Notes: generated from the letters alone by a model not told the origin. A DNA stretch of 63,940 nucleotides from Streptomyces cupreus (GCF_014257025.1 NZ_JACMSF010000050.1:1-63940); one strand, 5' to 3'; positions 43,268 to 52,715 are shown, numbered from the stretch's first letter. Numbers and translations are program-made.

Positions 43268-44722
43268 TCAACTCCGCGATCCAGAGGTCAGGGTCGTGTT
43301 CTGGCGCAGCTCCGCCGTCTCCAGGCGCTCCGCCGTGCGTTCCGCCGTACGCCTTGCCCAGGGGCCGGTCGTCAGGGCGCCGAGGAGCAGGACCGTGAGG
43401 CCGCAGGCGGTGAGGATCCACCAGCCCGGGACCGCGGCCGGAACAAAGGAATCGCGGTACGACGACGTTCCCACGCCCGCAGCCAGCACCGCCCCGACCA
43501 CCGCGACGCCCAGCGTCTGGCCGAGCTGGCGGCTGGTCGAGGCCACGGCTGCCGCGACGCCGGCCTGCGCCCGCGGCATGCCGGACACCGCCGTATTCGT
43601 GATGGGGGCGTTGACGAAGCCGAAGCCGATGCCGAAGAGGGCGTAGCCGAGGAAGAGAGTGATGTTCGAGGTTTCGGCGTCGAAGAGGGCGAACAGCGCG
43701 GCGCTCGTCGTCATGGCCGCGCCCGCGATCAGGAGGGGGAGGCGCGGGCCCCGACTGCCGACCAGCCGCCCGGACAAGGGAGCACACAGGAACGTCGGTA
43801 CAGCCATCGGCAGCATCCACAGCCCGGCCTGAAGGGCGCTGAGCCCTCGCACGTTCTGCAGATACAGCGTCGACAGGAACAGGAACCCGCCCAGCGCGGC
43901 GAACGCGCTGATCGCGATGACCGTCGCCCCGCTGAACGGCGCCGAACGGAAGAACCGCAGGTCGATCAGGGGGTCGGTGCGGCGAGGCTCGTAGCGGAGC
44001 AGGCCCGCCAGGGCGGCCACGGCCAGCACCGCGAAGGGGACGACCGTAGCCGGGGAGTTCGGCGCCTCGATGATCGCGTACGTCAGCGCGCCGAAGAGAA
44101 CGACGACCAGGGCTTGCCCGATGGGGTCGACCCGGCGGGGCTCAGGTGCCCGCGACTCGGGCGCGTACCGCAAGGTCAGCAACAGCGCGGCGGCCCCGAC
44201 CGGCAGATTGACCCAGAAGATCGACCGCCAGCCGACCGAGTCCACCAGCAGTCCGCCCACCAGCGGCCCCGCGGCCATCGAGATACCGACCACCGCGCCC
44301 CACACCCCGATCGCCCGGGCGCGCTCGCGCGAGTCCGTGAAGGTGTTGGTGATGATCGACATGGCGACGGGGTTGAGCATCGACCCGCCCACCGCCTGCA
44401 CCATCCGGAACGCCACCAGCGCGGACAGGTTCGGGGCGACGGAGCACAGGGCCGAGCCGAGGGTGAAGACGACCAGGCCGGCCATGAAGACGCGCTTGCG
44501 GCCGATGCGGTCGGCGGTGGAGCCCGCGAGCATCAGCAGCGAGGCGAGGACCAGCGTGTACGCGTCGATCGCCCACTGCAGGCCCGCCGTGCTCGCGTGC
44601 AGATCCTGCTGCATGGCGGGCAGGGCCACGTTCAGGACGGTGTTGTCGAGGCTCACGATCAGCAAGCTCATACAGCAGATCGCGAGCGCCAGCATGCGTC
44701 GGCGGTGGCTGAGCTCGGGCAT
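43268..44722 (-). CDS. MFS drug exporter, DHA2 (EmrB/QacA) type
   Basis: 484 residues, about 14 predicted helices. Motif A is STADRIGRKRVF, motif B region RMVQAVGGSMLNP, motif C GISMAAGPLVGGLL, and the motif LDNTVLNVALPAM in helix 1 marks the DHA2 group. Exports hydrophobic drugs by proton antiport. ATG 44722 has TACAGT seven bases upstream and TAGACA 17 bp before it, a leaderless promoter. The GTG at 44731 is the alternative start. Confidence 0.9.
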   Translation of the reverse strand: MPELSHRRRMLALAICCMSLLIVSLDNTVLNVALPAMQQDLHASTAGLQWAIDAYTLVLASLLMLAGSTADRIGRKRVFMAGLVVFTLGSALCSVAPNLSALVAFRMVQAVGGSMLNPVAMSIITNTFTDSRERARAIGVWGAVVGISMAAGPLVGGLLVDSVGWRSIFWVNLPVGAAALLLTLRYAPESRAPEPRRVDPIGQALVVVLFGALTYAIIEAPNSPATVVPFAVLAVAALAGLLRYEPRRTDPLIDLRFFRSAPFSGATVIAISAFAALGGFLFLSTLYLQNVRGLSALQAGLWMLPMAVPTFLCAPLSGRLVGSRGPRLPLLIAGAAMTTSAALFALFDAETSNITLFLGYALFGIGFGFVNAPITNTAVSGMPRAQAGVAAAVASTSRQLGQTLGVAVVGAVLAAGVGTSSYRDSFVPAAVPGWWILTACGLTVLLLGALTTGPWARRTAERTAERLETAELRQNTTLTSGSRS

Positions 44723-44729
44723 GCGTTTC

Positions 44730-44762
44730 ACTGTACGGCGATTTCGATAGTGTGTCTAACTA
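44730..44762 (-). promoter_or_regulatory. Leaderless promoter and operator of the DHA2 exporter
   Basis: Minus-strand TAGACA (44753-44758), a 17-base spacer and TACAGT (44730-44735), then seven bases to ATG 44722. TAGT and ACTA (plus-strand 44748-44751 and 44759-44762) flank seven bases around the -35, an inverted repeat like TetR/MarR operators. The adjacent gene set contains no such regulator except the TetR gene 3 kb away. Confidence 0.55.
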
Positions 44763-44819
44763 ATGGTCGCTGCAAGATTCATCGGCCGAGCAGTGGCCGC
44801 AGTGCGCGACAATGGGGAA

Positions 44820-45962
44820 ATGCCCACGACCGCCTCGCCCCTGCAGATCGGCCCGCACACCGTCCAGCCGCCCGTCGTCCTCGCCCCGATGGCCGGGATC
44901 ACCAACGCACCCTTCCGCACACTGTGCAGGGAGTTCAGCGGTGGCAAGGGGCTGTTCGTGAGCGAGATGATCACGACTCGGGCGCTGGTCGAGCGCAACG
45001 AGAAGACCATGCAGCTGATCCACTTCGACGAGAGTGAGAAGCCGCGGTCCATCCAGCTCTACGGCGTCGACCCAGCCACCGTCGGCAAGGCCGTCCGCAT
45101 GATCGCGGAGGAGGATCTCGCCGACCACATCGACCTGAACTTCGGGTGCCCGGTGCCGAAGGTGACGCGGAAGGGCGGCGGGTCCGCGCTGCCGTTCAAG
45201 CGGAATCTGCTGCGGGCGATCCTGCGCGAGGCGGTGTCCGGGGCCGGGAATCTGCCGGTGACGATGAAGATGCGCAAGGGCATCGACGACGATCACATCA
45301 CCTACCTCGACGCCGGCCGGATCGCGGTCGAGGAGGGCGTCACGGCGATCGCGCTGCACGGCCGCACCGCCGCGCAGCACTACGCAGGCACCGCCGACTG
45401 GGACGCCATCGCCCGCCTGAAGGAGCATGTGCCGGAGATCCCGGTGCTCGGCAACGGCGACATCTGGTCGGCCGAGGACGCCGTGCGGATGATGCGGGCG
45501 ACCGGGTGCGACGGGGTCGTGGTCGGGCGCGGGTGCCTGGGGCGGCCTTGGCTGTTCGCGGACCTCGTGGCCGCCTTCGAGGGGCGGGAGCAGGGCATCG
45601 CACGGCCCGCTCTGCGTGAGGTCGCCGACGTCATGGTCCGGCACGCCACGCTCCTCGGTGAGTGGATCGGCGACGAGGCGCGCGGGGTCATCGACTTCCG
45701 CAAGCATGTCGCCTGGTATCTGAAGGGCTTCGCCGTCGGCTCCGAGATGCGCAAGCGGCTCGCCATCACGTCGTCGCTGGAGGAACTCCGTTCCGGGCTC
45801 GACGAGTTGGACCTCGATCAGGCGTGGCCGGTCGGGGCGGACGGGCCTCGTGGGCGTACGTCGGGCAACAACCGGGTGGTTCTTCCGGACGGTTGGCTGA
45901 AGGACCCGTACGACTGCGCCGGCGTGAGCGAGGACGCTGAGCTGGACACCTCCGGGGGTTAG
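44820..45962 (+). CDS. dusB: tRNA-dihydrouridine synthase DusB
   Basis: 380 residues. FMN-binding barrel: VVLAPMAGITNAPFRTLC, then the active-site cysteine in LNFGCPVPKVTRKGGGSAL, MKMRKGIDDDHITYL, and LHGRTAAQHYAG, VLGNGDIWSAEDAV, GVVVGRGCLGRPW. C-terminal helical domain for tRNA. Reduces uridines in the D-loop. ATG 44820 follows GACAAT by six bases, probably leaderless; the frame from 44763 is not supported. Convergent with the sulfatase by a four-base overlap. Confidence 0.95.
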   Translation: MPTTASPLQIGPHTVQPPVVLAPMAGITNAPFRTLCREFSGGKGLFVSEMITTRALVERNEKTMQLIHFDESEKPRSIQLYGVDPATVGKAVRMIAEEDLADHIDLNFGCPVPKVTRKGGGSALPFKRNLLRAILREAVSGAGNLPVTMKMRKGIDDDHITYLDAGRIAVEEGVTAIALHGRTAAQHYAGTADWDAIARLKEHVPEIPVLGNGDIWSAEDAVRMMRATGCDGVVVGRGCLGRPWLFADLVAAFEGREQGIARPALREVADVMVRHATLLGEWIGDEARGVIDFRKHVAWYLKGFAVGSEMRKRLAITSSLEELRSGLDELDLDQAWPVGADGPRGRTSGNNRVVLPDGWLKDPYDCAGVSEDAELDTSGG

Positions 45963-47737
45963 TCCTTCGTGGGGTGGGGCGTCGATCCGTAGGCCGTCAG
46001 GAAGCGGTCTCGGAAGGCGTCCATCTTCCAGACCGGGGCGTCGGGGGCGGGTTGCAGGCCGTCCGTCCAGTTCCAGTTCGTGATCTTGTCCAGGACCTTG
46101 GGGTCCTTGGCGACGATCGATACCGGGACGTCCCGGCTTGCCTTGTTGCCGCTGACCCGGGCGATGGGCTGGTGGTCGCCCAGGAAGACCAGCACCGTGT
46201 CCTTCGTGCCGTAGCGCTCCAGCCACTGGGTCAGGGACGTCACCGAGTACTCGATCGACTTGCCGTATTCCTCACGGGACTTGGTGGAGTCCGTGATGAT
46301 GTCCTGCGGCTTCTTGCCCTCCTTCTGGATGGCGTCGAAGAGCGAGCCGTCGCCCAGGGAGTCCCAGTCGACCATCTTCGGGATCGGCGCCCAGGGCTGG
46401 TGGCTGGAGGTCAGGATGATCTCCGACATCAGGGGCTTGTCGCGCTTCTTGCCGTGGACCATGCGCTGGAAGGCCTCCAGCGTGTACTGGTCCGGCATCG
46501 TCGACCAGCTGAACTTCGGGCCCTTGTAGCCGAGGTGGAAGGCGTCGTAGACCTTGTCCAGGCCGTAGAAGCTCGCCTCCGGCCAGCCCTTCTGGATGCC
46601 CGGCATGATGCCCACCGTGTCCCAGGCGCCGGTCTTCTGGAACGCCTTGGTGAGGGACAGATGGTCACCGGAGGTGACGGTGCGGTAGCGCTGTTGGTTG
46701 TCGATCCACAGGCCGGACAGGAATGTTGAGTGACCGAGCCAGCTGCTGCCGCCGTAGGTCGCTGATGTCAGCCAGCCGCTCCTTGCCTTGTAACCCGCCG
46801 CTTCCAGGGACTTCGTGCTTGTTTCGAGGGTGCTCGTCACACCCGGGGCCATGATCGGGTCCTCGATCGCGCTTCTGCCGTAGCTCTCGATGAACGTGAA
46901 GATCACGTCCTTGCCGCGGAGGTCGGGGAGCAGTTGGGCGGGCGGTGTCGCGCCGAAGGTGTCCGCCTTCGCCTCCTTCGCGAACGCCGCTTCGTCCCTG
47001 AGCGTGTCCTGGACCCGCCTTGCCTGGATGGCCAGTGCGGAGGCCGCCCGGTCGGAGGCTATGGGCATTCCGGCCAGTTGGAGGCCGAGGGTGGAGCAGG
47101 TGATCCAGACCGTGCCGGCTATGAGGGTGGCCTTGGTGGCCTGTTGTTTGTGGGCGGCCAGGATGTTGCTGAGTCTGACGGTGGCCAGGGCGGTCAGTAC
47201 GAGGAGGAGTACGGCGAGGAGTACGGCGCCGATGGTCGCGGTGACCGTGGTGGCGGCGCCCATCGAGTCCTCCATGTACGCCTGGGCGTCGTCGAGGAGG
47301 GACCAGTCGAGGACCAGGTTGAAGCCTCGGCCCAGGTATTCGCGGAAGCCCATGTCCAGGAAGTTGAGGATGGTCAGGGCGCCCAGGGCTGTGCCGGCTG
47401 TGGCCGCGGTGACTGTGCGGGGGCGGCGGGGGAGGGCGAGGAGGATCGCGGCGCCGATTATCGCTTCTGCGGGGATTCGGGTGAAGCGGTTGGGGCGTAG
47501 GGCGGCGAGGCTGTTGGGAAGGAGGAGGGTGATGAGGACCAGGGCGGCGGAGAGGGCGGTGAGGATCCAGCGGCGATCCTCCTTCCTTCTCCCACCCGCA
47601 CCATCGGTGCCGCTTTCGTCGTCGGGCGCCGGTGACCCCTGTGGGGCTTCCTCGCCGTCGGCGGCCGCGGGTGCGTTCTGGTCTTCTGTGGCTTCCGGTG
47701 TGCCCGGCTGTTGGCGTAGGCGCGTGAAGACAGGCAC
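45959..47737 (-). CDS. Membrane sulfatase-like protein (LTA synthase type)
   Basis: 592 residues. A disordered acidic/charged N-terminus of about 60 residues is followed by about five helices (residues 60-225) and an outer alkaline-phosphatase-superfamily domain. Motifs: IFTFIESYGRSAIED near residue 300 with the nucleophile Thr/Ser position at GGSSWLGHSTFLSG, SSHQPWAPIP and VFLGDHQPIAR. This is the layout of LTA synthase or sulfatase-type phosphotransferases; a role in wall or glycolipid decoration is inference. GTG 47737 has AAGGA upstream. Confidence 0.85.
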   Translation of the reverse strand: MPVFTRLRQQPGTPEATEDQNAPAAADGEEAPQGSPAPDDESGTDGAGGRRKEDRRWILTALSAALVLITLLLPNSLAALRPNRFTRIPAEAIIGAAILLALPRRPRTVTAATAGTALGALTILNFLDMGFREYLGRGFNLVLDWSLLDDAQAYMEDSMGAATTVTATIGAVLLAVLLLVLTALATVRLSNILAAHKQQATKATLIAGTVWITCSTLGLQLAGMPIASDRAASALAIQARRVQDTLRDEAAFAKEAKADTFGATPPAQLLPDLRGKDVIFTFIESYGRSAIEDPIMAPGVTSTLETSTKSLEAAGYKARSGWLTSATYGGSSWLGHSTFLSGLWIDNQQRYRTVTSGDHLSLTKAFQKTGAWDTVGIMPGIQKGWPEASFYGLDKVYDAFHLGYKGPKFSWSTMPDQYTLEAFQRMVHGKKRDKPLMSEIILTSSHQPWAPIPKMVDWDSLGDGSLFDAIQKEGKKPQDIITDSTKSREEYGKSIEYSVTSLTQWLERYGTKDTVLVFLGDHQPIARVSGNKASRDVPVSIVAKDPKVLDKITNWNWTDGLQPAPDAPVWKMDAFRDRFLTAYGSTPHPTKD

Positions 47738-47884
47738 CCGGTGGTCCTTCCATGCGGTCCCTTGCGGCTGGAGCGGGGTGTGTCGGGCCCGCCCCCGTTT
47801 CGTACGGGCCCGCACCTTTCCCTGTTCAGCCGACCTGCCCCAGCGCTCGGCAAACACCGGGCAAACGGCCGGCCAACCAGCCCT

Positions 47885-49822
47885 TCAGGCCCCGCCCACA
47901 GCCGTCAGCAGTGCCAGCGGTGCCGTCGCCGAGCGGGACTCCCGTACACATGCGTGCGGGTATGGGACCGGCTCGGAGTGGGTGTCCCGGCCGTAGCCCG
48001 CCAGAACCTCCGGGAGGCGGTGGCCTGTTGTCGTCGCCGCGTCCACCAGGGCGTGGGCCACCGTTCGGGCCTCGTCGTGGAGGCCGTATCGGGAGAGGCC
48101 CAGGGTGATCAGGGCGTTGTCGTGCGGCCAGACCGAGCCGCGGTGGTAGGAGAGGGGGTGGTAGGCCGGTTGGCCCGCGGCCAGGGTACGGACGCCCCAG
48201 CCCGAGAAGAAGTCCGCCTCCAGCAGGCGGCGGCCCACCAGTTCGCCGTACTCCTTGTCCAACAGACCCGACCAGAGCAGATGCCCGGCGTCCGAGGCCA
48301 GCGCGTCCACCTGACGGCCCTCTCCGTCCAGCGCCAGCGCGGGGAAGGAGTGCTCCGGCATCCAGAAGTCCCGCTGGAAGCGGTCCCGCAGATCGCCGGC
48401 GGCCTGTTCCAGGAGCGCCGCGTACGTCTCGTCGCCCCACACAGTGCGCGACAGCCCCGCCGTGCGGCGCAGGGCGTCGTACGCGTAACCCTGCGCGCCC
48501 GCCGCCATCACCGAGCCGCTCGCCCTCGTGCCGTCGGACCAGCAGATCGCGCCGGGGGAGTCCTTCCAGTTCTGGTTGGCCAGGCCGCCCCGGTCGGCTC
48601 GGTAGACCAGATAGCCGCGGGAGGTCAGGCCGCCGTGGTCCAGCATCCAGGCGACGGCGGCCCGGGCGTGCGGTTCCAGACGGCGGGCCAGTGCGACGTC
48701 CCCGGTCTGTTCCACATACGCGCCCAGCAGGATCAGGAACAGCGGTGTCGCGTCCACCGAGCCGTAGTAACGGCCGTACGGCACCTGGCCGAAGTGGGCC
48801 AGCTCGCCGTGCCTGACCTCGTGCACGATCTTGCCGGGCTGCGCCACCGAGGTCGCGCCCGTCTCCTTGGCCTGCGTCGCGGCCAGCGCGGGAAGGGTGG
48901 CCGCCGCGAGGCTCGGGCGGTAGGGGAGAGCGAACAGGGAGGTGAGCAGGGCGTCCCTGCCCAGGAGGGTCAGGAACCAGGGGGCGCCTGCGGCCGGTAC
49001 GCGGACTTCCTCTCCGTCCAGGCCGGTTGCGGGGATCTGGAGGGAGGCCAGGTCCGCCAGGCCCCGGGCGCATGCCGCCGCCAGCTCGGGCCAGCCCGTC
49101 GGGAAGGAGACTCCCTCGACGAACTCGCCCTCCAGGGCCAGTAGTTGTTCGCTCAGGGCGGCGGGAGAGCGCGGTACTCGCAGGGCTCGTTTGTCTCCGT
49201 GCGGGCGGGCCATCACTCGTACCGCCAGCTCCGCCGTGCCGTGCGGGTCCAGGTCGAGGGTCCACACCAGGCGCCTCGCGCCCGTTCCCGTCTCCTCCAC
49301 CGCGTCCGGGGCCGGCTCGGCCGTCACCGTCGTACACGATCGCCATTCGCCGCGCTGGTAGGTGAACTCCACGCCGTGGTCCAGGGCTTGGCGGGAGCGG
49401 GTGGCTCCTGTCTTCGTGTAGGTGCGGTGGTCGGAGCGCAGTTCGAACTGGTCGGTGAAGTCCGCGTCCGCGGTGATCGCCAGACGGACCGTGGTGGGGG
49501 TCGGGAGGTTGCTGGTCACCCGCAGCGACTCCACGAACGAGCCGTCCCCCACCGCCTGTTCACGGAAGAGCGTGTACGCGGGGGGCTCCTGGCGGCCGCC
49601 ACGGGGGACCAGGACACAGCGGGCCGTGTCCCCGTCGGCCACCGGGGTCAGGGACTCCGGTACGGCGCCGTCCAGCGTCAGTTGCCAGCGGCTGAGGTGG
49701 CGGGCGTCCCGGACGAATAACCCGTCCGGCGAGCTGACGCCCCGGACGCCGCTGATGTCCCCGCCGTCCCTCACGGCGGCGAACGTCGCCCCGTGCACGA
49801 GCAGATGATGCCGGTCCGTCAT
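47885..49822 (-). CDS. Glycogen-debranching N-domain glucosidase (amylo-alpha-1,6-glucosidase-like)
   Basis: 645 residues. N-terminal beta domain of GDE type (SSPDGLFVRDARHLSRWQLTLDG, DFTDQFELRSDHRTYTKTG), then the (alpha/alpha)6 barrel with PWFLTLLGRDALLTSLFALPY (catalytic Asp position), SWKDSPGAICWSDG and HRGSVWPHDNALITLGL. Hydrolyses alpha-linked glucans or glucosylated metabolites. ATG 49822 overlaps the previous gene's stop (ATGA) with AAGGGAGGGG upstream. Part of an operon divergent from a ROK repressor. Confidence 0.88.
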   Translation of the reverse strand: MTDRHHLLVHGATFAAVRDGGDISGVRGVSSPDGLFVRDARHLSRWQLTLDGAVPESLTPVADGDTARCVLVPRGGRQEPPAYTLFREQAVGDGSFVESLRVTSNLPTPTTVRLAITADADFTDQFELRSDHRTYTKTGATRSRQALDHGVEFTYQRGEWRSCTTVTAEPAPDAVEETGTGARRLVWTLDLDPHGTAELAVRVMARPHGDKRALRVPRSPAALSEQLLALEGEFVEGVSFPTGWPELAAACARGLADLASLQIPATGLDGEEVRVPAAGAPWFLTLLGRDALLTSLFALPYRPSLAAATLPALAATQAKETGATSVAQPGKIVHEVRHGELAHFGQVPYGRYYGSVDATPLFLILLGAYVEQTGDVALARRLEPHARAAVAWMLDHGGLTSRGYLVYRADRGGLANQNWKDSPGAICWSDGTRASGSVMAAGAQGYAYDALRRTAGLSRTVWGDETYAALLEQAAGDLRDRFQRDFWMPEHSFPALALDGEGRQVDALASDAGHLLWSGLLDKEYGELVGRRLLEADFFSGWGVRTLAAGQPAYHPLSYHRGSVWPHDNALITLGLSRYGLHDEARTVAHALVDAATTTGHRLPEVLAGYGRDTHSEPVPYPHACVRESRSATAPLALLTAVGGA

Positions 49823-51243
49823 CCCCGGTCCCCTCCCTTGACTTCCCTGACGCCGTAGGTGACGCCGTACGTGTCCCATGCGGGCTCGTCGTGCAGTAGG
49901 TCGAGCGCGAGCGCGGCCGTCCAGCTGAAGTCGGCGGTGCCGCAGGCCTCGCCGGTGTACGGGTCGACGTACTCCGCGAATCCGGAGCTGTCGGCCAGCT
50001 CCAGTACCGATCGCCGCAGCGCGTCGGCCGGCCGGTGCTCGCCGTGGGTGCGCAGTCCGCGCTCCAGCAGCCAAGCGGTGTTGAACCAGGCCGGGCCCCG
50101 CCAGTAGCGGTGCGGGTCGAAGGCCTCGCCGAGCAGGTCGTAGCTCGGGACCAGGCGGGTGGTGTCGCCGAGCGAGAAGTGCGGTCCGCGCGCGGTGCGG
50201 ACCAGGGCCTCGGCGGTGTCCCTCGGGAGCGTGGGGACGAGGAGCGGGATCAGGCCGGAGACCGACCGCTCCGGGATCAGCCCGCCGCCGCGCACGTCCC
50301 GGCAGAAGAACATCCCGCGCTCCGGGTCCCACAGACGGTCCAGCAGTGCGGTCGTCAGCCGCTCCGCGCGCGCGTGGCGGGCCGTGCCCGTCGCTCCCAG
50401 CTCGCGGGCGATCCGGGCCAGGGCGTGTTCGGAGGCGATGAGCAGGGCGTTGAACGCCGGGTCCTCCACGGCGAACCTTCCCGCCCCATCGGCGTAACCG
50501 CCGTCCCGGTAGTCCATCGCCAGGCGCACATACCGCCCGTAGTCCAGATCCGTCGGACGGTCCTCGGGGGCGCCGTGGTCCAGGTCGGCGCGGCGGAAGG
50601 AGCGGGCCGGGGCGGGGACGACGCGGGCCAGCGGGGCGTCCCAGCAGGGGCTGTTGTCCATACCCTGTTCCCACGGGTGGACGACGGAGGCGAGTCCGCC
50701 GCCGCCCAGGTCCCGCCGGTGCAGCAGATAGCGGTGCCAGGCCGCCAGCTTCGGGTAGACCCGGGCCAGGAAGCCCCGCCCGCGCGAAAGCCCGGGGTCG
50801 GCGCGGTGCACCAGCCAGGCGGCCAGGGCGTGCACCGGTGGCTGCACGATCCCGGACGTCTGTACGGTGCGCGGGGCGCCCGCAGCGCGCCCCGCGGTCG
50901 AGGAGCGCCAGAAGTCGGGGCTCGGGAAGTACGCGTCGAGCGGGACGGAGGGGTTGAAGACGATGTGCGGGATCCGTCCGTCGCCCCACTGGGCGGACAG
51001 CAGCGTCTCCAGCTCCGTCTGGGCCCGTAACGGCGACAGATGCCTGAGGCCGATCGCGATGAACGCCGAGTCCCAGGACCACTGGTGCGGATACAGACCG
51101 CGCGAGGGCACCGTGGACGCGCCCGTCCAGTTGGCCTCCAGCACCCGGGCGGCCCTGACGTGCAGGGAACGCGCCTCGGTGGCCGGATCGTATGCAATCG
51201 TCCGCCGCGCAGGGCGGACGACCAGCTCGGCGGTGCGATCCAC
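49819..51243 (-). CDS. GH63-type glycoside hydrolase (mannosyl/glucosylglycerate hydrolase-like)
   Basis: 474 residues, (alpha/alpha)6 barrel. Motifs: HQWSWDSAFIAIGLRHL near residue 53, the general-acid aspartate loop; WEQGMDNSPCWDAPL; and YWRGPAWFNTAWLLERGL near the C-terminus, all matching mannosylglycerate/glucosylglycerate hydrolase-type GH63 enzymes. Splits a small glycoside such as glucosylglycerate (inference). GTG 51243 has AGGAG about eight bases upstream. Translationally coupled to the debranching-type enzyme after it. Confidence 0.85.
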   Translation of the reverse strand: MDRTAELVVRPARRTIAYDPATEARSLHVRAARVLEANWTGASTVPSRGLYPHQWSWDSAFIAIGLRHLSPLRAQTELETLLSAQWGDGRIPHIVFNPSVPLDAYFPSPDFWRSSTAGRAAGAPRTVQTSGIVQPPVHALAAWLVHRADPGLSRGRGFLARVYPKLAAWHRYLLHRRDLGGGGLASVVHPWEQGMDNSPCWDAPLARVVPAPARSFRRADLDHGAPEDRPTDLDYGRYVRLAMDYRDGGYADGAGRFAVEDPAFNALLIASEHALARIARELGATGTARHARAERLTTALLDRLWDPERGMFFCRDVRGGGLIPERSVSGLIPLLVPTLPRDTAEALVRTARGPHFSLGDTTRLVPSYDLLGEAFDPHRYWRGPAWFNTAWLLERGLRTHGEHRPADALRRSVLELADSSGFAEYVDPYTGEACGTADFSWTAALALDLLHDEPAWDTYGVTYGVREVKGGDRG

Positions 51244-51322
51244 TCGGGACTCCTGGGAGACGACTGGGCTGACCGGTTCGGCGGTAGCTACCGTAGGGGT
51301 TACGTCTATTTAACACGCAAAA

Positions 51323-51346
51323 CTCAATATGTAATGCAAGCTTGAG
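51323..51346. promoter_or_regulatory. AT-rich inverted repeat in the glucosidase/ROK gap
   Basis: CTCAA (51323-51327) and TTGAG (51342-51346) form an inverted repeat separated by 14 bases, in the only AT-rich stretch of the 121-bp divergent gap. CAAGCTTG (51339-51346 region) adds a second symmetry. ROK repressors bind such AT-rich inverted repeats; a single operator would control both directions. Confidence 0.45.
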
Positions 51347-51364
51347 AAACACAAGGGGGTGCGC

Positions 51365-52561
51365 ATGACGGGTCGAGGTCAGGTCAGTGCAGGCGATCTG
51401 CTCGAACTGGTCCGCAGCGGCCGGGCCACGACGCGTGGTGCCCTGCAACAGGTCACCGGGCTCTCCCGGGCCACCGTCGGACAGCGCCTCGACCGGCTGT
51501 TCCGCGCGGGCTGGCTGCGCGAGGGCGCCGGCGGCCCGGTCGACTCCCCGCTGGGCGGACGCCCCTCCATCACCCTGGAGTTCGACGACGCCCACGCCGT
51601 CGTCCTCGCCGCCGACCTCGACACCCGGCACGCCCGCGCCGCCGTCCTGACGCTGACCGGCGAGATCCTCGCCGAGCACGGCGGCACCCTGATCGTCGAG
51701 GACGGCCCCGAAGCGGTCCTGGACGAACTCGGCCGCTGGTTCGCCGAACTGCTGGAGAAGGCCGGCCACCGGGCCGACGAGGTCTGCGGCATCGGAGTCG
51801 CGGTGCCGGGCCCGGTCGACAGCGAGACCGGCCGGGTCGTCCAGCCGCCGATCATGCCCGGCTGGGACGGCTACGACATAAGGGGCCGCCTCGCCCGATC
51901 CTTCACCGAGCACACCGGGGCACCCCGGGTGCCGGTCCTCGTCGACAACGACGCCAACCTCATGGCGTACGGCGAACAGCGCGTCGGATACCCCGACTGC
52001 TCGGCGTTCGTGCTGGTCAAGGTGTCGACCGGCATCGGCGCCGGCGTCGTCGTGGACGGCTCGCTCTTTCGGGGCGTGGACGGCGGCGCCGGGGACATCG
52101 GACACATCCGGGTGGGCGCCGACGCCCTGTGCCGCTGCGGGTCCTACGGCTGTCTCGCCGCCGTCGCGAGCGGCGGTGCCGTGGCCCGGCGGCTGGCCGA
52201 GGCCGGGGTGCGGGCGGCGTCCGGCTCGGATGTGCGGGAGCTGCTGGCGGCCGGGCATCCGGAGGCGGTGGGGCTCGCCCGGGAGGCGGGACGGCTGGTC
52301 GGGGATGTCCTGGCGACCGTGGTCACACTGCTCAACCCCGGGGTGCTGATGATCGCGGGCGATCTGGCCGGGACGCCGTTCCTGACCGGCGTACGAGAGT
52401 TGCTCTACCAGCGGGCGCTGCCGCGCTCCACCGCTCATCTGGAGGTCGTCACCTCGCGGCTGGGGGAGCGGGCCGGGCTCGTCGGGGCAGGTGCGCTGGT
52501 CGTGGAGCATCTGTACGCGCCCGAGCGGGTCGAGGAGCGGCTCACCGCGCTCGGCGTATGA
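51365..52561 (+). CDS. ROK family transcriptional repressor
   Basis: 398 residues. N-terminal winged helix: LVRSGRATTRGALQQVTGLSRATVGQRLDRLFRAGWL. ROK domain: GIGVAVPGPVDSETG, VDNDANLMAYGE (catalytic-type Asp), STGIGAGVVVDG, and the zinc site HIRVGADALCRCGSYGCL with three cysteines. Sugar-binding repressor of the XylR/NagC type. ATG 51365 is chosen because AAGGGGG lies five bases upstream; GTG 51359 is the alternative. Probably controls the divergent glucosidase operon. Confidence 0.93.
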   Translation: MTGRGQVSAGDLLELVRSGRATTRGALQQVTGLSRATVGQRLDRLFRAGWLREGAGGPVDSPLGGRPSITLEFDDAHAVVLAADLDTRHARAAVLTLTGEILAEHGGTLIVEDGPEAVLDELGRWFAELLEKAGHRADEVCGIGVAVPGPVDSETGRVVQPPIMPGWDGYDIRGRLARSFTEHTGAPRVPVLVDNDANLMAYGEQRVGYPDCSAFVLVKVSTGIGAGVVVDGSLFRGVDGGAGDIGHIRVGADALCRCGSYGCLAAVASGGAVARRLAEAGVRAASGSDVRELLAAGHPEAVGLAREAGRLVGDVLATVVTLLNPGVLMIAGDLAGTPFLTGVRELLYQRALPRSTAHLEVVTSRLGERAGLVGAGALVVEHLYAPERVEERLTALGV

Positions 52562-52649
52562 CCGGCGTGTTTCCGTCCCGAGTCGCGTCCGCATGGTGAA
52601 ATCTCGTCGCCTGTGGGAGCGTGATTCTCGCCACCCTTGATAAGGGTTG

Positions 52650-52663
52650 CGCTCAGATGAGCG
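52650..52663. promoter_or_regulatory. Palindrome copy 1 upstream of ppdK
   Basis: CGCTCA-GA-TGAGCG, perfect 6-bp arms around two bases, followed by GAAT. A second copy of the same arms lies exactly 101 bp downstream. Not part of any gene; between ROK stop and ppdK. Confidence 0.65.
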
Positions 52664-52686
52664 AATCTTGGGCTACTGCACTTCTC

Positions 52687-52715
52687 CAAGGGGTGGCACT
52701 CGGTGCCACCCCTTG
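52687..52715 (+). terminator. Strong terminator between the two palindromes
   Basis: Perfect 13-bp stem with arms CAAGGGGTGGCAC (52687-52699) and GTGCCACCCCTTG (52703-52715) and a TCG loop, 126 bp after the ROK stop. It may end the ROK transcript or act as an attenuator in a ppdK leader transcript. Confidence 0.75.

Noticed and set aside
47885..52594. A 1569-codon open frame on the minus strand spanning two glucosidases and the ROK gene
   Set aside because: High-GC codon bias leaves long open frames on the opposite strand. The real genes are 47885-49822 and 49819-51243 on the minus strand and the ROK gene on the plus strand, each with motifs and starts.
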